Made by a program: the position numbers and the translations under genes. The notes beneath the pieces are model-generated. The model was not told the origin of the DNA. It worked only from the letters and a program-made list of their open reading frames with translations, and did no database searches. A DNA stretch of 64,000 nt from NCBI GenBank assembly GCA_964007475.1, contig OZ023273.1, positions 71,959,842 to 72,023,841 on the forward strand, read 5' to 3'. Shown here one piece after another: positions 50,169 through 60,413 of this stretch. The stretch comes from Hybos culiciformis. Taxonomy: Eukaryota > Arthropoda > Insecta > Diptera > Hybotidae. How positions within the stretch are numbered: the first letter of the stretch is position 1; every line of letters begins with the position of its first letter.

Positions 50169-51740
50169 CTAGTGGTGCATTCTGATGTTGTGTTTGAGAG
50201 TCGAGAAATTGTATTTTATTGGCATTGCATTTTCTTCTAGACTTTGGGGTATTTCTGACTTGGTAGATGACTTGTTGGTGGTGTTAATAATTTTTATTGA
50301 TCTGTTACGTTTGCATCTGATTATAAATAAAATTACCAAAATAAAGATGACTACTAAAATGAGACTAAAATTAGTTATTTGTTTAGTATTATTTTCGGTT
50401 TCTATAAGTTGGATGAAGTTTGTATTGTTAATATGAATGTCCTTCATCATTTCGAGTGATAAAATTTCATTATATTTGCTTTCCTGTGGTTGAAGTTGGA
50501 GAATTGCTGGTTGAATTTGGAATGTTGTTTTTTCCTTTGAAGTGAAATGATTTCCATTGACCTCTATGGTGAGATTGTGAAATTTCAATAGGTAGGTTCC
50601 ATCAAGTCCTAATGGCTCTCCTTCTATGGTTATATTTCCTGAGAATTGGTTCAGTAGAATTATGCCTTCGGATATTTCGTCAACTGTTGGCACGTGTTGG
50701 GCATTTGTTTGGTTGTATACGGAAGGTCGACTTTTGAGCAAGTTGGGTAGACAAGTAGATTGACTTATATTTACAATATTATTTTTACTACATATTGATA
50801 AAGAACTAACAGTTTTACAATCGTTAATTATTCCAAATACACTACTTATTCCTATCAATAATTTTTTATATTTTATGTAAGTTACTTTATTAATTTTTTT
50901 TATAGTCTTTATTAAAATTCTTTCAAAAATATCCGAGGTTGTTATAGGAATATAAACAATATAGAGTAAACATGTCCCGTTCGAAATGACTTTAACATTT
51001 GCAAAATCTAGAGCCTCTTCCGGAGTGGAGAATGGTAGATTATCGTTATCAAATTGTTCGATAGCTAATTTTACTTCCGTGTTTGACAAAATCAAAGAAT
51101 TTATTATCCCTAGTTTCGACCAATGTATCGCATATTTTATATTTACTATTTCATCTTTAATTATTTTTAATTTATATTGAATACTTAAAATTAATTCGTC
51201 CTTGAGATCATTATTCTTTCCAAGCATGCTTGTGATTTCGTTAGCTAAACTAGTAATGTTGTTTATTCTATCGCGAAACAGTTCGTTTATAATAACCTGC
51301 TTATTATTATTTTCTAGCACATTGTTGATTTTGTTTTCTATGATCTGAAAATCATCATGGTCTGGCGAACCAGCGATCCACTTCCATGCGCTACCAACAA
51401 AGTTTAAAGATATTTTTGTTTTGTGTGTTCTCAAGGCCGTTACTAATGACTGTAATTGTTTTAATTCGTAATCAATGTATGGATATATGGGATTTTTATT
51501 ATTTATCTGGGTGTAAGTTGTATTTTTAATTTGGTCAATGAGATATTGATAACTTTCAATATCAATTACATGAATTAGTTTAAAATTGCCTTCCTGAATT
51601 TTTGCTTTGCCAATACCAATTGAAATTACTTGGGAATTCGTGTACTCTAATATTTGAATTTCAGCAACTAAAATACAAGGAACGTACCTAAAATATAAAG
51701 AAGAATAACGTTTAATTTTTAATATTTGTTTTATGAACAA
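50169..51740 (-). CDS. env: Env glycoprotein of errantivirus-like element
   Basis: Open frame of 523 codons, downstream of pol and overlapping its end by 29 bases in another frame, as in gypsy-group elements. By position it is the envelope (membrane fusion) protein. A segment near residues 112-130 contains FVGSAWKW, resembling the region after the cleavage site in errantiviral/baculovirus F-like proteins. I see no basic furin-type cleavage motif directly before it. A membrane-spanning stretch lies near residues 455-475, followed by a basic tail of about 50 residues. There are several N-x-S/T sites. The frame begins at a TTG and has no ATG in its first part, so expression by splicing from a 5' exon is likely; AG acceptor-like sites (TTTATATTTTAG) lie near 51690. 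No internal stop is visible. Confidence 0.85.
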   Translation of the reverse strand: MFIKQILKIKRYSSLYFRYVPCILVAEIQILEYTNSQVISIGIGKAKIQEGNFKLIHVIDIESYQYLIDQIKNTTYTQINNKNPIYPYIDYELKQLQSLVTALRTHKTKISLNFVGSAWKWIAGSPDHDDFQIIENKINNVLENNNKQVIINELFRDRINNITSLANEITSMLGKNNDLKDELILSIQYKLKIIKDEIVNIKYAIHWSKLGIINSLILSNTEVKLAIEQFDNDNLPFSTPEEALDFANVKVISNGTCLLYIVYIPITTSDIFERILIKTIKKINKVTYIKYKKLLIGISSVFGIINDCKTVSSLSICSKNNIVNISQSTCLPNLLKSRPSVYNQTNAQHVPTVDEISEGIILLNQFSGNITIEGEPLGLDGTYLLKFHNLTIEVNGNHFTSKEKTTFQIQPAILQLQPQESKYNEILSLEMMKDIHINNTNFIQLIETENNTKQITNFSLILVVIFILVILFIIRCKRNRSIKIINTTNKSSTKSEIPQSLEENAMPIKYNFSTLKHNIRMHH

Positions 51741-53115
51741 CCTTCCCTGATTCTGTAAAAACTGTAGTATTTCTGTTTTCCCTAACTATCTCCTTTTTGA
51801 ATCTTACTGTTAATTTGGAACCTAATCGTTTATTATGTTTTACGAAAATAATTTGACCGGGCTGATACGTTTTGATCTCTTTACGTTTTTTGTTGTGATA
51901 TTCAATATCTTTTAGTTGTTTAAGTTTTAGTTTTTCGATGTTTTTTTGCCTTGACTTCTCAAATTCTTCGGGACTCACATTTGGTGTCCTTCCGTAAAAT
52001 AATTCTACCGGTTTTTTCCCTACAGTCGAGTGAATTGTATGATTATATTCGTTAACTGATCTCTCGAGAAGTTCCTCAAAAGATCTCTCGACTTTGTCCG
52101 CTTTAAGGCATCTCATAATTTCAGAAAGGGTAGAGTGAAATCTTTGGATTTGCCCATTAACTTCGCTTTTGTATGGTGGGCAGCTAAAGATTTTAATTTT
52201 CAACCTATCTTCCATCATAGAGGTTATGGACTTTGAGTTCAAGGATTTTTCGTTATCAATAACTATAACTTCTGGTACATTAAAAAAAAATAAAATATCT
52301 CTTAACGGTTGTTTAATGTCTTCTATTGCTCTAGACTTAATAATTTTGCAAAAAGCTAATTTTGTTAGTTTATCGATGGATGTTAAAACTAATTTCCCTT
52401 CTGTTGAATAAATGTCTATGTGTAGGGTGTGACCTGGATAATTTGGGATGGGGGTTTGATTTAGTATTTGTTTATTAGGATGCCTATCGTATTTATTTTC
52501 GTTACAAGTATTACAACGTTTAACGAATTATCGAATCTTTTGACTCATTTTGGGAAAATAAGAATCTTCTAAAATTTGTTGACGATTTTCCTCGAAATAT
52601 CTGTGCGCTCTCTGATGAACGGTTAATATTTTCTCATCTTGTTGGTTTTCATTACAAATATCTTGAACTAATTTTTGGGTAAAGCGAATTTTAAAGTTTC
52701 GAAAATGATAAGGATACAATTTTTGAATTCGACCCATAATTATTTCTTCTGTTTTCAAACCGTTAATTGTATTTGGCAACAAGTAATTTTTGAAAATTTC
52801 GATAATTTTCTGGTCCGAATACAACGACTCTGTAAATTGGTATCTACTGTACCCGGGAAATGGATTTAGGACGGTAAAAGAACTGTCGGCTCCTACATTT
52901 AATACCAGCTGGTTTCTGAAAACATTGACTGGGACTTCTACAGTTGGGATCAGATCGTGCGAAGAACTTTCGTCGCCATGTTGCGTGGCAGTCATACTGT
53001 TCATTTCACTAGCTTTTGGTAATCTAGAGAGAGCGTCCGCTACAGCATTTGTGTTTCCCGGTTTATACTTTAGCTCGTAGTCGTATTCTTCTAGTATTGC
53101 TTTCCATCTTTTCAT
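51712..53115 (-). pseudogene. pol: pol: end of RNase H/tether region and integrase, one nonsense codon
   Basis: The segment begins KRWKAILEEYDYELKYKPG, the linker between RNase H and integrase (with NAVADALSRLP). The integrase zinc-binding histidines (HQRAHR) come next, then a TAA stop at 52530-52528. Beyond it the same frame continues: the Cys pair (CNTC), the first catalytic Asp (LHIDIY), the second (VIDNEKS), and the Glu region (SEVNGQIQRFHS), then a basic C-terminal region ending at 51712. The order HHCC then DDE is that of Ty3/gypsy integrases. Only this one nonsense codon separates the two halves. Confidence 0.88.
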
Positions 53116-53138
53116 TTTCGAGTTGTTATTTTTGTTAC

Positions 53139-53993
53139 TTAGAGCGTAGTAAGAGGTTGGTGGTCCGTGAAAATTTTAACTTTTCTAGAACCGTATAGAA
53201 AATTTCTTAATGAATTCAGAGCCCAAATAATCGCTAACATTTCCTTTTCGTTTGCCGCAAAATGCTCCTCCGCTTTGTTCAGGGTTCTTGATATGAAAGT
53301 TATTGGTTTCCCTCCCTGGGACAAGACAGCTCCAAGTGCATAGCTGGACGCGTCTGTGTTCAACTCGAATTCTTTTTCGAAGTCTGGAAATGAAAGCAAA
53401 ACTTCCTCAGATAGTAATGAATTTTTAATTTTGTTAAAAGAGTCTAAAGCTTCTTGGTTTATTTTAATTAGTTTAGTTTTGGAAATAGATTTGGACACAT
53501 GTCCATCTTCACCCCTTAATAGAGTTGTTAGCGGTTTTGAAATTTTAGCGTAGTCTTTAATGAACCGTCGATAGTATCCCGACATTCCGAGAAATGATCT
53601 AAGCTCTCTTACGGTTTTGGGGATAGGAAAATCTGCGACAGTTTTCACCTTTTTTGGGTTGGCTTTAATACCTTCCCTCGATATAATAACGCCTAAAAAT
53701 TCTACTTCATCTTTCATGAACTCACACTTGTCGAGTTGAATTTTCATGTTAGCCATCTCAAGCGTTTTAAATACAATTTGCAAGTTCTTGAAATGCTCTT
53801 CCTCGGTTCTACCAAAAATAATAATGTCGTCGATATAAATATAACATCGCTTTCCAATGTGGTCGCGCAAAATATCATCTAGAGCTCTTTGGAAAATCGA
53901 TGGGGCATTTTTTAGTCCAAAAGGTAGTCGTAGGAATTCGAATTTTCCGTGATTCACTGAGAATGCCGTTTTTTCAACATCTGATTCCCTCAA
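53139..53993 (-). pseudogene. pol: pol: reverse transcriptase palm/thumb and RNase H segment
   Basis: Contains FGLKNAPSIFQRALDD, the catalytic YIDD box (CYIYIDDIIIFG), the LGMSGYYRRFI region, and the RNase H motifs NTDASSYALGAVLSQ, ANEKEMLAIIWAL and FTDHQPL. It is separated from the upstream segment by a one-base frameshift near 54003 and from the downstream integrase segment by another near 53135. These breaks would truncate Pol as sequenced. Family: Ty3/gypsy, errantivirus clade by organisation. Confidence 0.9.
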
Positions 53994-54520
53994 AGGAATC
54001 TGATGGAACCACTTTTCAAATCAACGATAGAGAAATATTTGTTTCGCCGTAAGTTGGCTAAAACTTCGTTGATCTCAGGAATAGGATATTTATCGGGGAC
54101 TGTGTTCGAGTTCAGTTTACGATAATCTATTACCAGCCTATATTTCTTCTCTCCGGATGCATCTTCTTTTTTAGGGACGACCCATACTGGAGAATTATAG
54201 GGTGATTTAGAAGGTCTTATAATTCCGTCTGCTAACAGCTGTTTAATTTGCTTATCAACTTCGTCTTTCAGACACATTGGGTATGGATAGGACTTAGAGT
54301 ATATCGGGTCTGAGTTATATGTTCTAATCTCGCCTTTGACAGTTGTAGTGAAAGTAAGTTTTTTTTCGGGATCTGAAAATAAATTTTGATTGTTTCTTAT
54401 TATTTCGTTCAATTTTTCCTTTTGTTCAAAATTAAGATGAGATGTTCTAATGTTTAATGAATGCACAGAATCTGAGAAATGTTGTTTTAAAAAAATTTTG
54501 GTGTCGGAATTGATTATCAT
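53990..54520 (-). pseudogene. pol: pol: N-terminal reverse transcriptase segment
   Basis: Carries KQIKQLLADGIIRPSKSPY, SPVWVVPKKEDASG, YRLVIDYRKLNS and PIPEINEVLANL, then FSIVDLKSG with the first catalytic Asp. These are the conserved fingers/palm motifs of gypsy reverse transcriptases. The frame breaks just after DLKSG near 54003. It is continuous upstream, through a stretch without an ATG, to the protease frameshift near 54610. Confidence 0.9.
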
Positions 54521-54593
54521 AAATCCTTCCCTAGTGTGTATCGTTGCCCCAAGTTCTTTTAAACTGTCATTTCCAATTATCCCATCGAAAGAT

Positions 54594-54842
54594 TTAAGAG
54601 TGGGTAGAAGAAAAAATTTTTAATTTACGAAGTGGTCCAAACAAGTCTATAAGGGCATGGTGAGTGATTTTAACATTTCCGGTAACTGAATTTGCTACAA
54701 ATGATTTTTTATTGGGTATAGGGTTTCGAATGAAGCGCTCCTGCACATAATTTTTATTCGATCCTTTATCAATTAAAAACTTAAATACTTTCCCGCTCTT
54801 CGCTTTATGTTCTAATATGTCTAAAAAATGAATATCGTCCAA
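54594..54842 (-). pseudogene. pol: pol: aspartic protease segment with altered active-site triplet
   Basis: A retroviral-type protease is expected here between gag and RT. The active-site region reads FLIDKGSNKNYV, where families have D-T/S-G, so the middle residue is Lys in this copy. The frame is lost within a T-run near 54610. Relative to gag it lies one base back (a -1 shift). A canonical A AAT TTT slippery heptamer sits at 54854-54848, but the -1 frame has a TAA directly after it, so the usual frameshift route looks blocked in this copy or uses another site. Confidence 0.78.
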
Positions 54843-56154
54843 TTTTTAAAATTTTCGTGGTCTGCACCTTCAGTGTGGCTATTAGTATTTTCTAAAATTT
54901 CATCAAAACTTTCTTGTGAGTTAGTGTATTCAAGCAAAGTTTCGTCGTGTTTTAAATCGGAACCGACAATTTGTTCGTGATAATGCTGTAAACTAGGGTC
55001 TTCGTTACATTGTTCAGAATGATAAATTCTTTGAAACTTGTTATGCTGTTGGACTTGATTTGAATGTGGCCTTTTAGGTGAAAAAAAATTCGTTTGTGGT
55101 CTATTCTGATAATTAATTTGTCGCGAGCGAAATGATTGATCAACGTCCATTGGTTCTGGTCTCGAATAGTTTCTGAATGGGATTGGAGGAGGCTGTGAAT
55201 ATTGCATTGTTTTAAAATCTTGTTGTGGCTTGCATGATTCTTGGTTACTTTGTGGATTGTGAACCAACTGTGGGAAAATTTTTTTTTGGAATTTAAAATT
55301 ATTTTGAAAAGTAGTTCCTTTTAGCGGGATAGGCGGGGTGACACGCATAGTTCCTTGACTATGTTGAATACGATAATTCACATTTTCGAGCTTCAGGCAT
55401 AAATGAAGAGCTTCAGGTAAGTCTAAAGGTCCTCTCATGCTGAGAAGTCTTGGTAAATCTCCTTTTAACCCTCGAATAAAAGTGTCCAATGCCTTTTCTC
55501 TATAATTTTTTATCATCATATCGAGTGCCTCTTGACACATTTCTATAGATGAAAGTTTGTTTAAAATAAGGGACAAGTGGTAATAAACCTGTTGATAGAA
55601 CTCTGGAATGGTACAGTTCTTTTGGACTAATGTAGTCATTTGGTATTCGAGGGTACCTAAATCTCTCTTATCTGCATAGTGTAGTGTCAGGCATTTTAGA
55701 TTTTTTCCCAGTTTAAAGGAGTATTGTAGGATTCTAATGCCGTATCAGCATGTCCTGTAATCTTATTCCTAATTACATGAAGGATGCCGTAATATTTTGT
55801 AGAACCCTTAATACTATCATAAATGTCTAAAATCCGATCTACACTTTTCTTCCAGGAGCTAAACTCACCCGGTTGCCCAGAAAATTCTTGAAGACTCTTA
55901 ACAACGTCCGGTATTTTATCTAGTCCGTCGAGATTTTCACGTTGTTCCGGTTGTATTTCTTGGTCACTGTCGTTGTTACTAGAATTTTCGGTGTCATGAA
56001 AATTATCTAACATTTTTTTCGATTCAGATTGGGAAATTTCTATTATTAATTTTTTTAAATCTGTGAAACTGAAGGAATCTGGAGTGTCCGAAGAGGCGCT
56101 TTCAGAAGAGCTTGTATTAAACATTGTTGGCTTGAGAATACTTTTATCGTTCAT
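54821..56154 (-). pseudogene. gag: gag polyprotein, one frameshift
   Basis: The first segment starts at the ATG at 56154 ([12 protein letters not shown]) and runs 152 codons, with an acidic N-terminus and the capsid motif [21 protein letters not shown] one-base frameshift next to the stop at 55698-55696 separates it from the second segment (to 54821), which has the capsid C-terminal pattern FIRGLKGDLPRLLSMRGP followed by DLPEALHLCLKLE, then a Q/N/P-rich tail. No CCHC zinc knuckle is seen, which is common for gypsy-group Gag. The total of about 440 residues is normal for the group. Confidence 0.88.
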
Positions 56155-57269
56155 AGTTTTAGAATTTAATATAAAAAAAATGAAAAATGTGTTTAACGTT
56201 GAAAATATAAAAATTTGCCTTTTATTTCCTCTTTGCTAATAGGTCGTTTTTTAAATAATATTTCGAACAAAAAATTGAACGTGTGAATAACTTTGAAAGA
56301 ACAATTTGTATTTTTTTTAAATCCTTTTAAACGACAGGTTTTTTTTTTTTTTAATTTGTTTAAAATTGTTATCAAAATAATTTTTTGAAAATTGTTGTCA
56401 AAATAAATTTCTTTTTTAAATTGTTGTCAAAATAATTTTAATTTCAATTCAAATAAATCAATCTTGAAATACAAAATTTTATTTAAACTTGACTTTTCTT
56501 CTTTTTTTTCCGTGAGACCCTGCTTTTAATATTTTTGAATAAATTTCGTAAGCCTTTTTTCTAATAAATTCGATATTCTAATTTTTTACATTTATTAACT
56601 AGTGAAATCAAGGAAATCTACAAAAAAAATGTTCCTAATATTATTTTATGCTAATATGGTTTTATAAAAAAAAAATTTTCTTAATTTTAAAATTGATCTA
56701 ATATTTAATTAAATATTATTTTAAATATTTCTTTTTATTATTTTCAGAGCAATTTATGCTTGTGAAAAAAAAAATGTTTCACAATATTTAAGTCACTTTT
56801 TTATTTTTTAATTTAATTTTTTATAATTTAAAATTGTAAAATTAAAATTTAATCAATTGTTTTTTCAAAATTCTTATGTTAAAAATAATTATGTATTTAG
56901 AAATTCTAATAACTTTTTTTTTTCCTTAAATATTTTCTCTTTTTTTTCTCTTTATTTTTTTTATTAACTTACAATATAATTAGCAAATGTGCTATCATTT
57001 TGAGTTGAAATTAGATGACGTGGGCGCTCAAAAGTCTCCCTACTAGAACTGTGTGATATTATTTGCAACTTCTGTTGCGGTTGGGAAGTATTATTATAAT
57101 CTAACTTGGTTAGTACAGATTCCTTCTACTTAGCAACTCCGTTTTTTCCTTTTACAGGTGACTCCGGGGCCTCGTTTCCTAAAATTTATGCTGCAGATAA
57201 TTTGACGGATTCTATCCGTTCTATCAATCGTTGTTCTATATATATATATAATAATATATTGGTGAGAGT
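56155..57269 (-). other. 5' leader of the provirus
   Basis: About 1.1 kb between the primer-binding site and the gag ATG. The gag-proximal part (56160-56980) is extremely AT-rich. The LTR-proximal part (57000-57240) is more complex and is the expected place for a 5' splice donor and packaging signals, neither of which I can pin down. No gene is present here. Confidence 0.7.
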
Positions 57270-57288
57270 CCCGCGTTGCTGGGCGCCA
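57270..57288 (-). promoter_or_regulatory. Primer-binding site, tRNA-Lys-like
   Basis: On the minus strand TGGCGCCCAGCAACGCGGG begins at the last base of the 5' LTR. TGGCGCCCA is complementary to the 3' end of eukaryotic tRNA-Lys (..TGGGCGCCA), the primer used by gypsy-type elements. Beyond the first nine bases the match is interrupted. Confidence 0.82.
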
Positions 57289-57556
57289 GTTAAATTTTTC
57301 AATTATTCAAACAAAAAATTCAATTTTTACAATTTTAATATTTTTTTATTTAAATTTGATTTTAACTAATTTGTTTGAAGTCTGAATTACAACTAACTAT
57401 TTTAAGACTTAAAAATAGAAACAAAAAAATTAGTATCAGCAAAATTGTCATTAAGTGTGAGAAACTTTGAAGAATAAAAATTTGTAATTGGAAACGATAT
57501 AAAAATTTTATCGTAAAAGTGCAAGATGACAAAAATTATAAAGTTGTTTGTTAACT
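57288..57556 (-). repeat. 5' LTR (269 bp)
   Basis: Partner of 49748-50017 with identical termini (AGTTAA/TTAACT). It should contain the element's promoter. No TATA box position was assigned because the LTR is AT-rich throughout. Confidence 0.95.
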
Positions 57557-57626
57557 TGTATATACACAATGAGCTGTGTTTTATTAACATGTTTTGTATA
57601 CTGTTTTAATGGTCCTGTGAGAGGTA

Positions 57627-58394
57627 CACTGAGAATAAAAACTATAGTAATATTATACAAGTTGACTTGGGTAAAAAAAATTGTACTAAATTCCAAAATC
57701 ATAGTTTTTTTATACAAAGTTATTGGTAATATTATACATGGTTTTAAAATGAAAACTTCGATAAATCATCAAAAAAAAATTAGATGATTTATAGAAGTGA
57801 AGCAACTGTTAAATTATCCAAATGCTTGTATAAATTACCAAAACAATGTAGAAAGTTTGATTGAAAACTTCGACAAATCATCTAAAAATTTATACAAGTG
57901 GTTGTATAAATTACTTAAACAAATGTGTAAAGTTTTAATAGATAGCGAATTTATATTTTCTATTTTATACATTGTTGTATATTACTGGCATAGCTCAGTG
58001 GAAGACCACATAACATTAAACAAAGCGGTTAAGCAACGTCTCCTTGTGATAGAACTTAGATCGTGGACCGTTCAAAAAAAGAAGAAAACAATATAAAAAC
58101 AAAAAAAACAAACAAAAAAAAAAAAACATAAAAAAACCAAAAAAAACAAAAAAAAAAACAAAAAAAAAAAACAAAAAAAAAGATTACACATGGCCATGTA
58201 TGAATTACCTAAGCCACTTCGATAAATTAACATATTAAAAAGTATATTTTTATAAAAAAATACTAAGTTGATTTAACAAAGCTTAACTTTGTTAAAACAA
58301 CTAAATTAACTTAGTTATTTTATACAAGAACTTGGTAGGCTGAAAACTGCATAATTATACTATGTATAATTATACTATGGTTTTTTTCTCAGTG
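57627..58394. mobile_element. Foldback/MITE of the CACTGAGAATAAAAACTATAG family, copy B
   Basis: The left end CACTGAGAATAAAAACTATA and the right end (reverse complement CACTGAGAAAAAAACCATAG) form an inverted repeat followed on both sides by GTA.(A/T)ATTATAC. Internal blocks are shared, inverted, with copy A at 47856-48353. A 5S-derived SINE-like module with an A-rich tail interrupts it (57946-58185). TA precedes the left end, but a matching right duplication was not found. Confidence 0.75.
57946..58185 (+). mobile_element. 5S rRNA-derived SINE-like element, copy 2
   Basis: The head CGAATTTATATTTTCTATTT and then GGCATAGCTCAGTGGAAGAC match copy 1 at 36430. GCGGTTAAGCAACGTCTCC and GAACTTAGATCGTGGACC follow, eroded versions of the 5S internal promoter blocks, then an A-rich tail with C interruptions. 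Comparison with copy A of the host element, which has only a T-run here, shows it is an insertion. It is more diverged from 5S rRNA than copy 1. Confidence 0.72.
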
Positions 58395-58729
58395 TGATTG
58401 CATATATTTGCAATGCGAAAAATAAACAAAAGTTCAAAATGAAGTAAGTAAATAAAATTTACTTAATACGGAGAATGTAAATAAAATTTACTTAATTAAA
58501 TAATTACATGTGTATTGACGCATGTAATATATTATTTACCGAGCTCAATTTGAGATTGCAAATACAACTTACTGATCACATGCATATTAAAATTATTTTT
58601 ATCTCAGTTTTTAACTTAAAAAAAAGAGACTCCCAGTTTAACTGAGAAAAATATAAAACTTAAGAAAACTTTGTAAAAATTTTGAATATACAAATTAATT
58701 TGCGCAATTTATTTTTATTTTCCTTATTG
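58395..58729. other. AT-rich spacer, nothing recognised
   Basis: Contains a short tandem repeat of AATAAAATTTACTTAAT (about 58450 and 58482). Otherwise nothing was seen. Confidence 0.5.
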
Positions 58730-58916
58730 GATTACACCAGTGCTTCTCAAACTTTTTTATGTTGTGGTTCCCTAAATTTGGAATTAAAATTATACGGCTC
58801 CTCAAAAATATAATATTTTTTTAAAATATTAAATGTTACGAAGTTTTATTACAAAAATATTGCTCTGTCTAAAGTTTTAATTGAAAAAGCTTGATGTTTA
58901 TTTTTTTTAAACATTA

Positions 58917-59518
58917 GCAAGCCATACACCGACACTTTTTTTTAAACGCCAGATGACACGCCACGCTTTTCACTGCATTTTTCGGTTGGTGTATGGTGAA
59001 TTATGACGCGCCATTTTTTCTAATACTCAACCTGCTACTCCAATTGACACTTTTTCACGTTAGTCAACACACTAACAAAATTCAAACTGAACGGAAAAGC
59101 GTCAGTTTTTACAAGTAATTACAAGTTACGAGTTTAATAGTGTTAATTGAATTTTAAGTTGAAACCATCATAGCACATATAATTAAATTTTCTGACATTT
59201 TTTAAACTACAAAAAATTAAAAATACTTGTTCTAATTCAAAAAGACAAAGTTGTACTATTAAAAACACAAAAAAATCGTTGGATTGTCATTTGGAATTAC
59301 AAAATTTTAGACACTCCACACGACATTCCAAAGAACAACAATTTGTTAGGCTTATAAAAGCTCTTTAACTGTCGTTCAAACTTACACTTTTTTCAGCGTT
59401 TTAACTGTGTAGTGTGTGTGCAAAGAGCTTTTGTTGAAATGCCACTTAAACTGACAGTTTTTTTGAAAGAAAAACCGAGAGTTTTTTTCATGAAAAAAAG
59501 TGTTAGTGGGTGGCTTGC
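58917..59518. mobile_element. Nested TA-type MITE, 602 bp
   Basis: The left end GCAAGCCATACACCGACACT and the right end (reverse complement GCAAGCCACCCACTAACACT) form an inverted repeat, each followed by a T-run. TA lies on both sides (58915-58916 and 59519-59520), consistent with a 2-bp duplication. It sits inside the 58738-60589 hAT. The 62-codon frame 59382-59570 crosses its right end and is not a gene. Confidence 0.75.
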
Positions 59519-59547
59519 TATTAGTTAATTTTGTATCACAAGATATA

Positions 59548-60413
59548 GTACGATTCAAATCACTTGTCATATTTTAATATAAAGTTTTCCCTTTCCATAG
59601 AAAAATTTTGTCTGTTTTGTGATTTTCTCCTACATATCAAATATTTTAGTTTCCGTGATTAAAAAAGAGCTTTTCATATTTCAAAAGTTTCAAAAATAAA
59701 GCACACAATTTCGTTTTTAAAATAAAATTTATATTTGCAATTTAGTAAACTTCAATAAAAACGAAATGCTTACTTTTGTTCCATAGAACTGTATTACCAC
59801 GAAAAAACATTTTTTTCATGAAAAATTTATTAATAATTTCAGTATTTTTGTATATTTGCACAGCAATAAAAGTTTTTATCTAAATTCCTATTAAAATTTA
59901 CTAATAATATGTAAATAATATATAATTTAGTTGATCAAAAAATTTTAAGAAACTTAATGAATACTTATCTATTAAATTTAAAGTTTTTTATATGAAGTAA
60001 ACTATTTTAAGGATCTTATTTATAAAATTAAAATAAAATTTTAATCAGTGTTGCAAAATGAAATATTTTATTGTTTTGTAGAACTTTTTTTTAATTTTAA
60101 TTTTTCTATATTTCAAATAATATAAATAAATATTATAATATGAAATTTTAGGTACTAGCCTACTGTACAATTTTAGAAAATTTCAAAAGGTAACAATATG
60201 ATTAGAAAATTAAAATATTTAGTGCCCTTCTAATCACTGAAGTATAAGGATGTAAGGATTGTCGCAATTTTTTTTCTTGAAAACTCAGATAAACTTGTGT
60301 GAGCCAGAAAGAGAAAAATATACAAAACAATTTATAAAAAAAGCTTAAGCCAAAATTTTATTAAAATTTTACCCTCTCTTAAAAGCACATAGGACAAGTG
60401 ATTTGAATCGTAC
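59548..60413. repeat. 21-bp perfect inverted repeats 825 bp apart
   Basis: GTACGATTCAAATCACTTGTC (one base over 20; core TACGATTCAAATCACTTGTC) at 59548-59568 is exactly complementary to 60393-60413. These may be the ends of another nested element or internal arms of the enclosing hAT. No target duplication was resolved. Confidence 0.75.

Larger units (their letters stand above)
49748..57556 (-). mobile_element. Ty3/gypsy LTR element with env (errantivirus-like provirus), 7809 bp
   Basis: This endogenous gypsy-type provirus reads on the minus strand: 5' LTR, primer-binding site, roughly 1.1-kb leader, gag, pol (protease, reverse transcriptase, RNase H, integrase), env, polypurine tract, 3' LTR. 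A 4-bp duplication TGTA flanks it (49744-49747 and 57557-57560). The LTRs start AGTTAA and end TTAACT as in the gypsy group, and differ by about two substitutions and one indel over 270 bp, so insertion is recent. gag and pol carry several breaks as seen in this sequence, while env is open. It landed inside the right arm of a foldback element. Confidence 0.95.
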
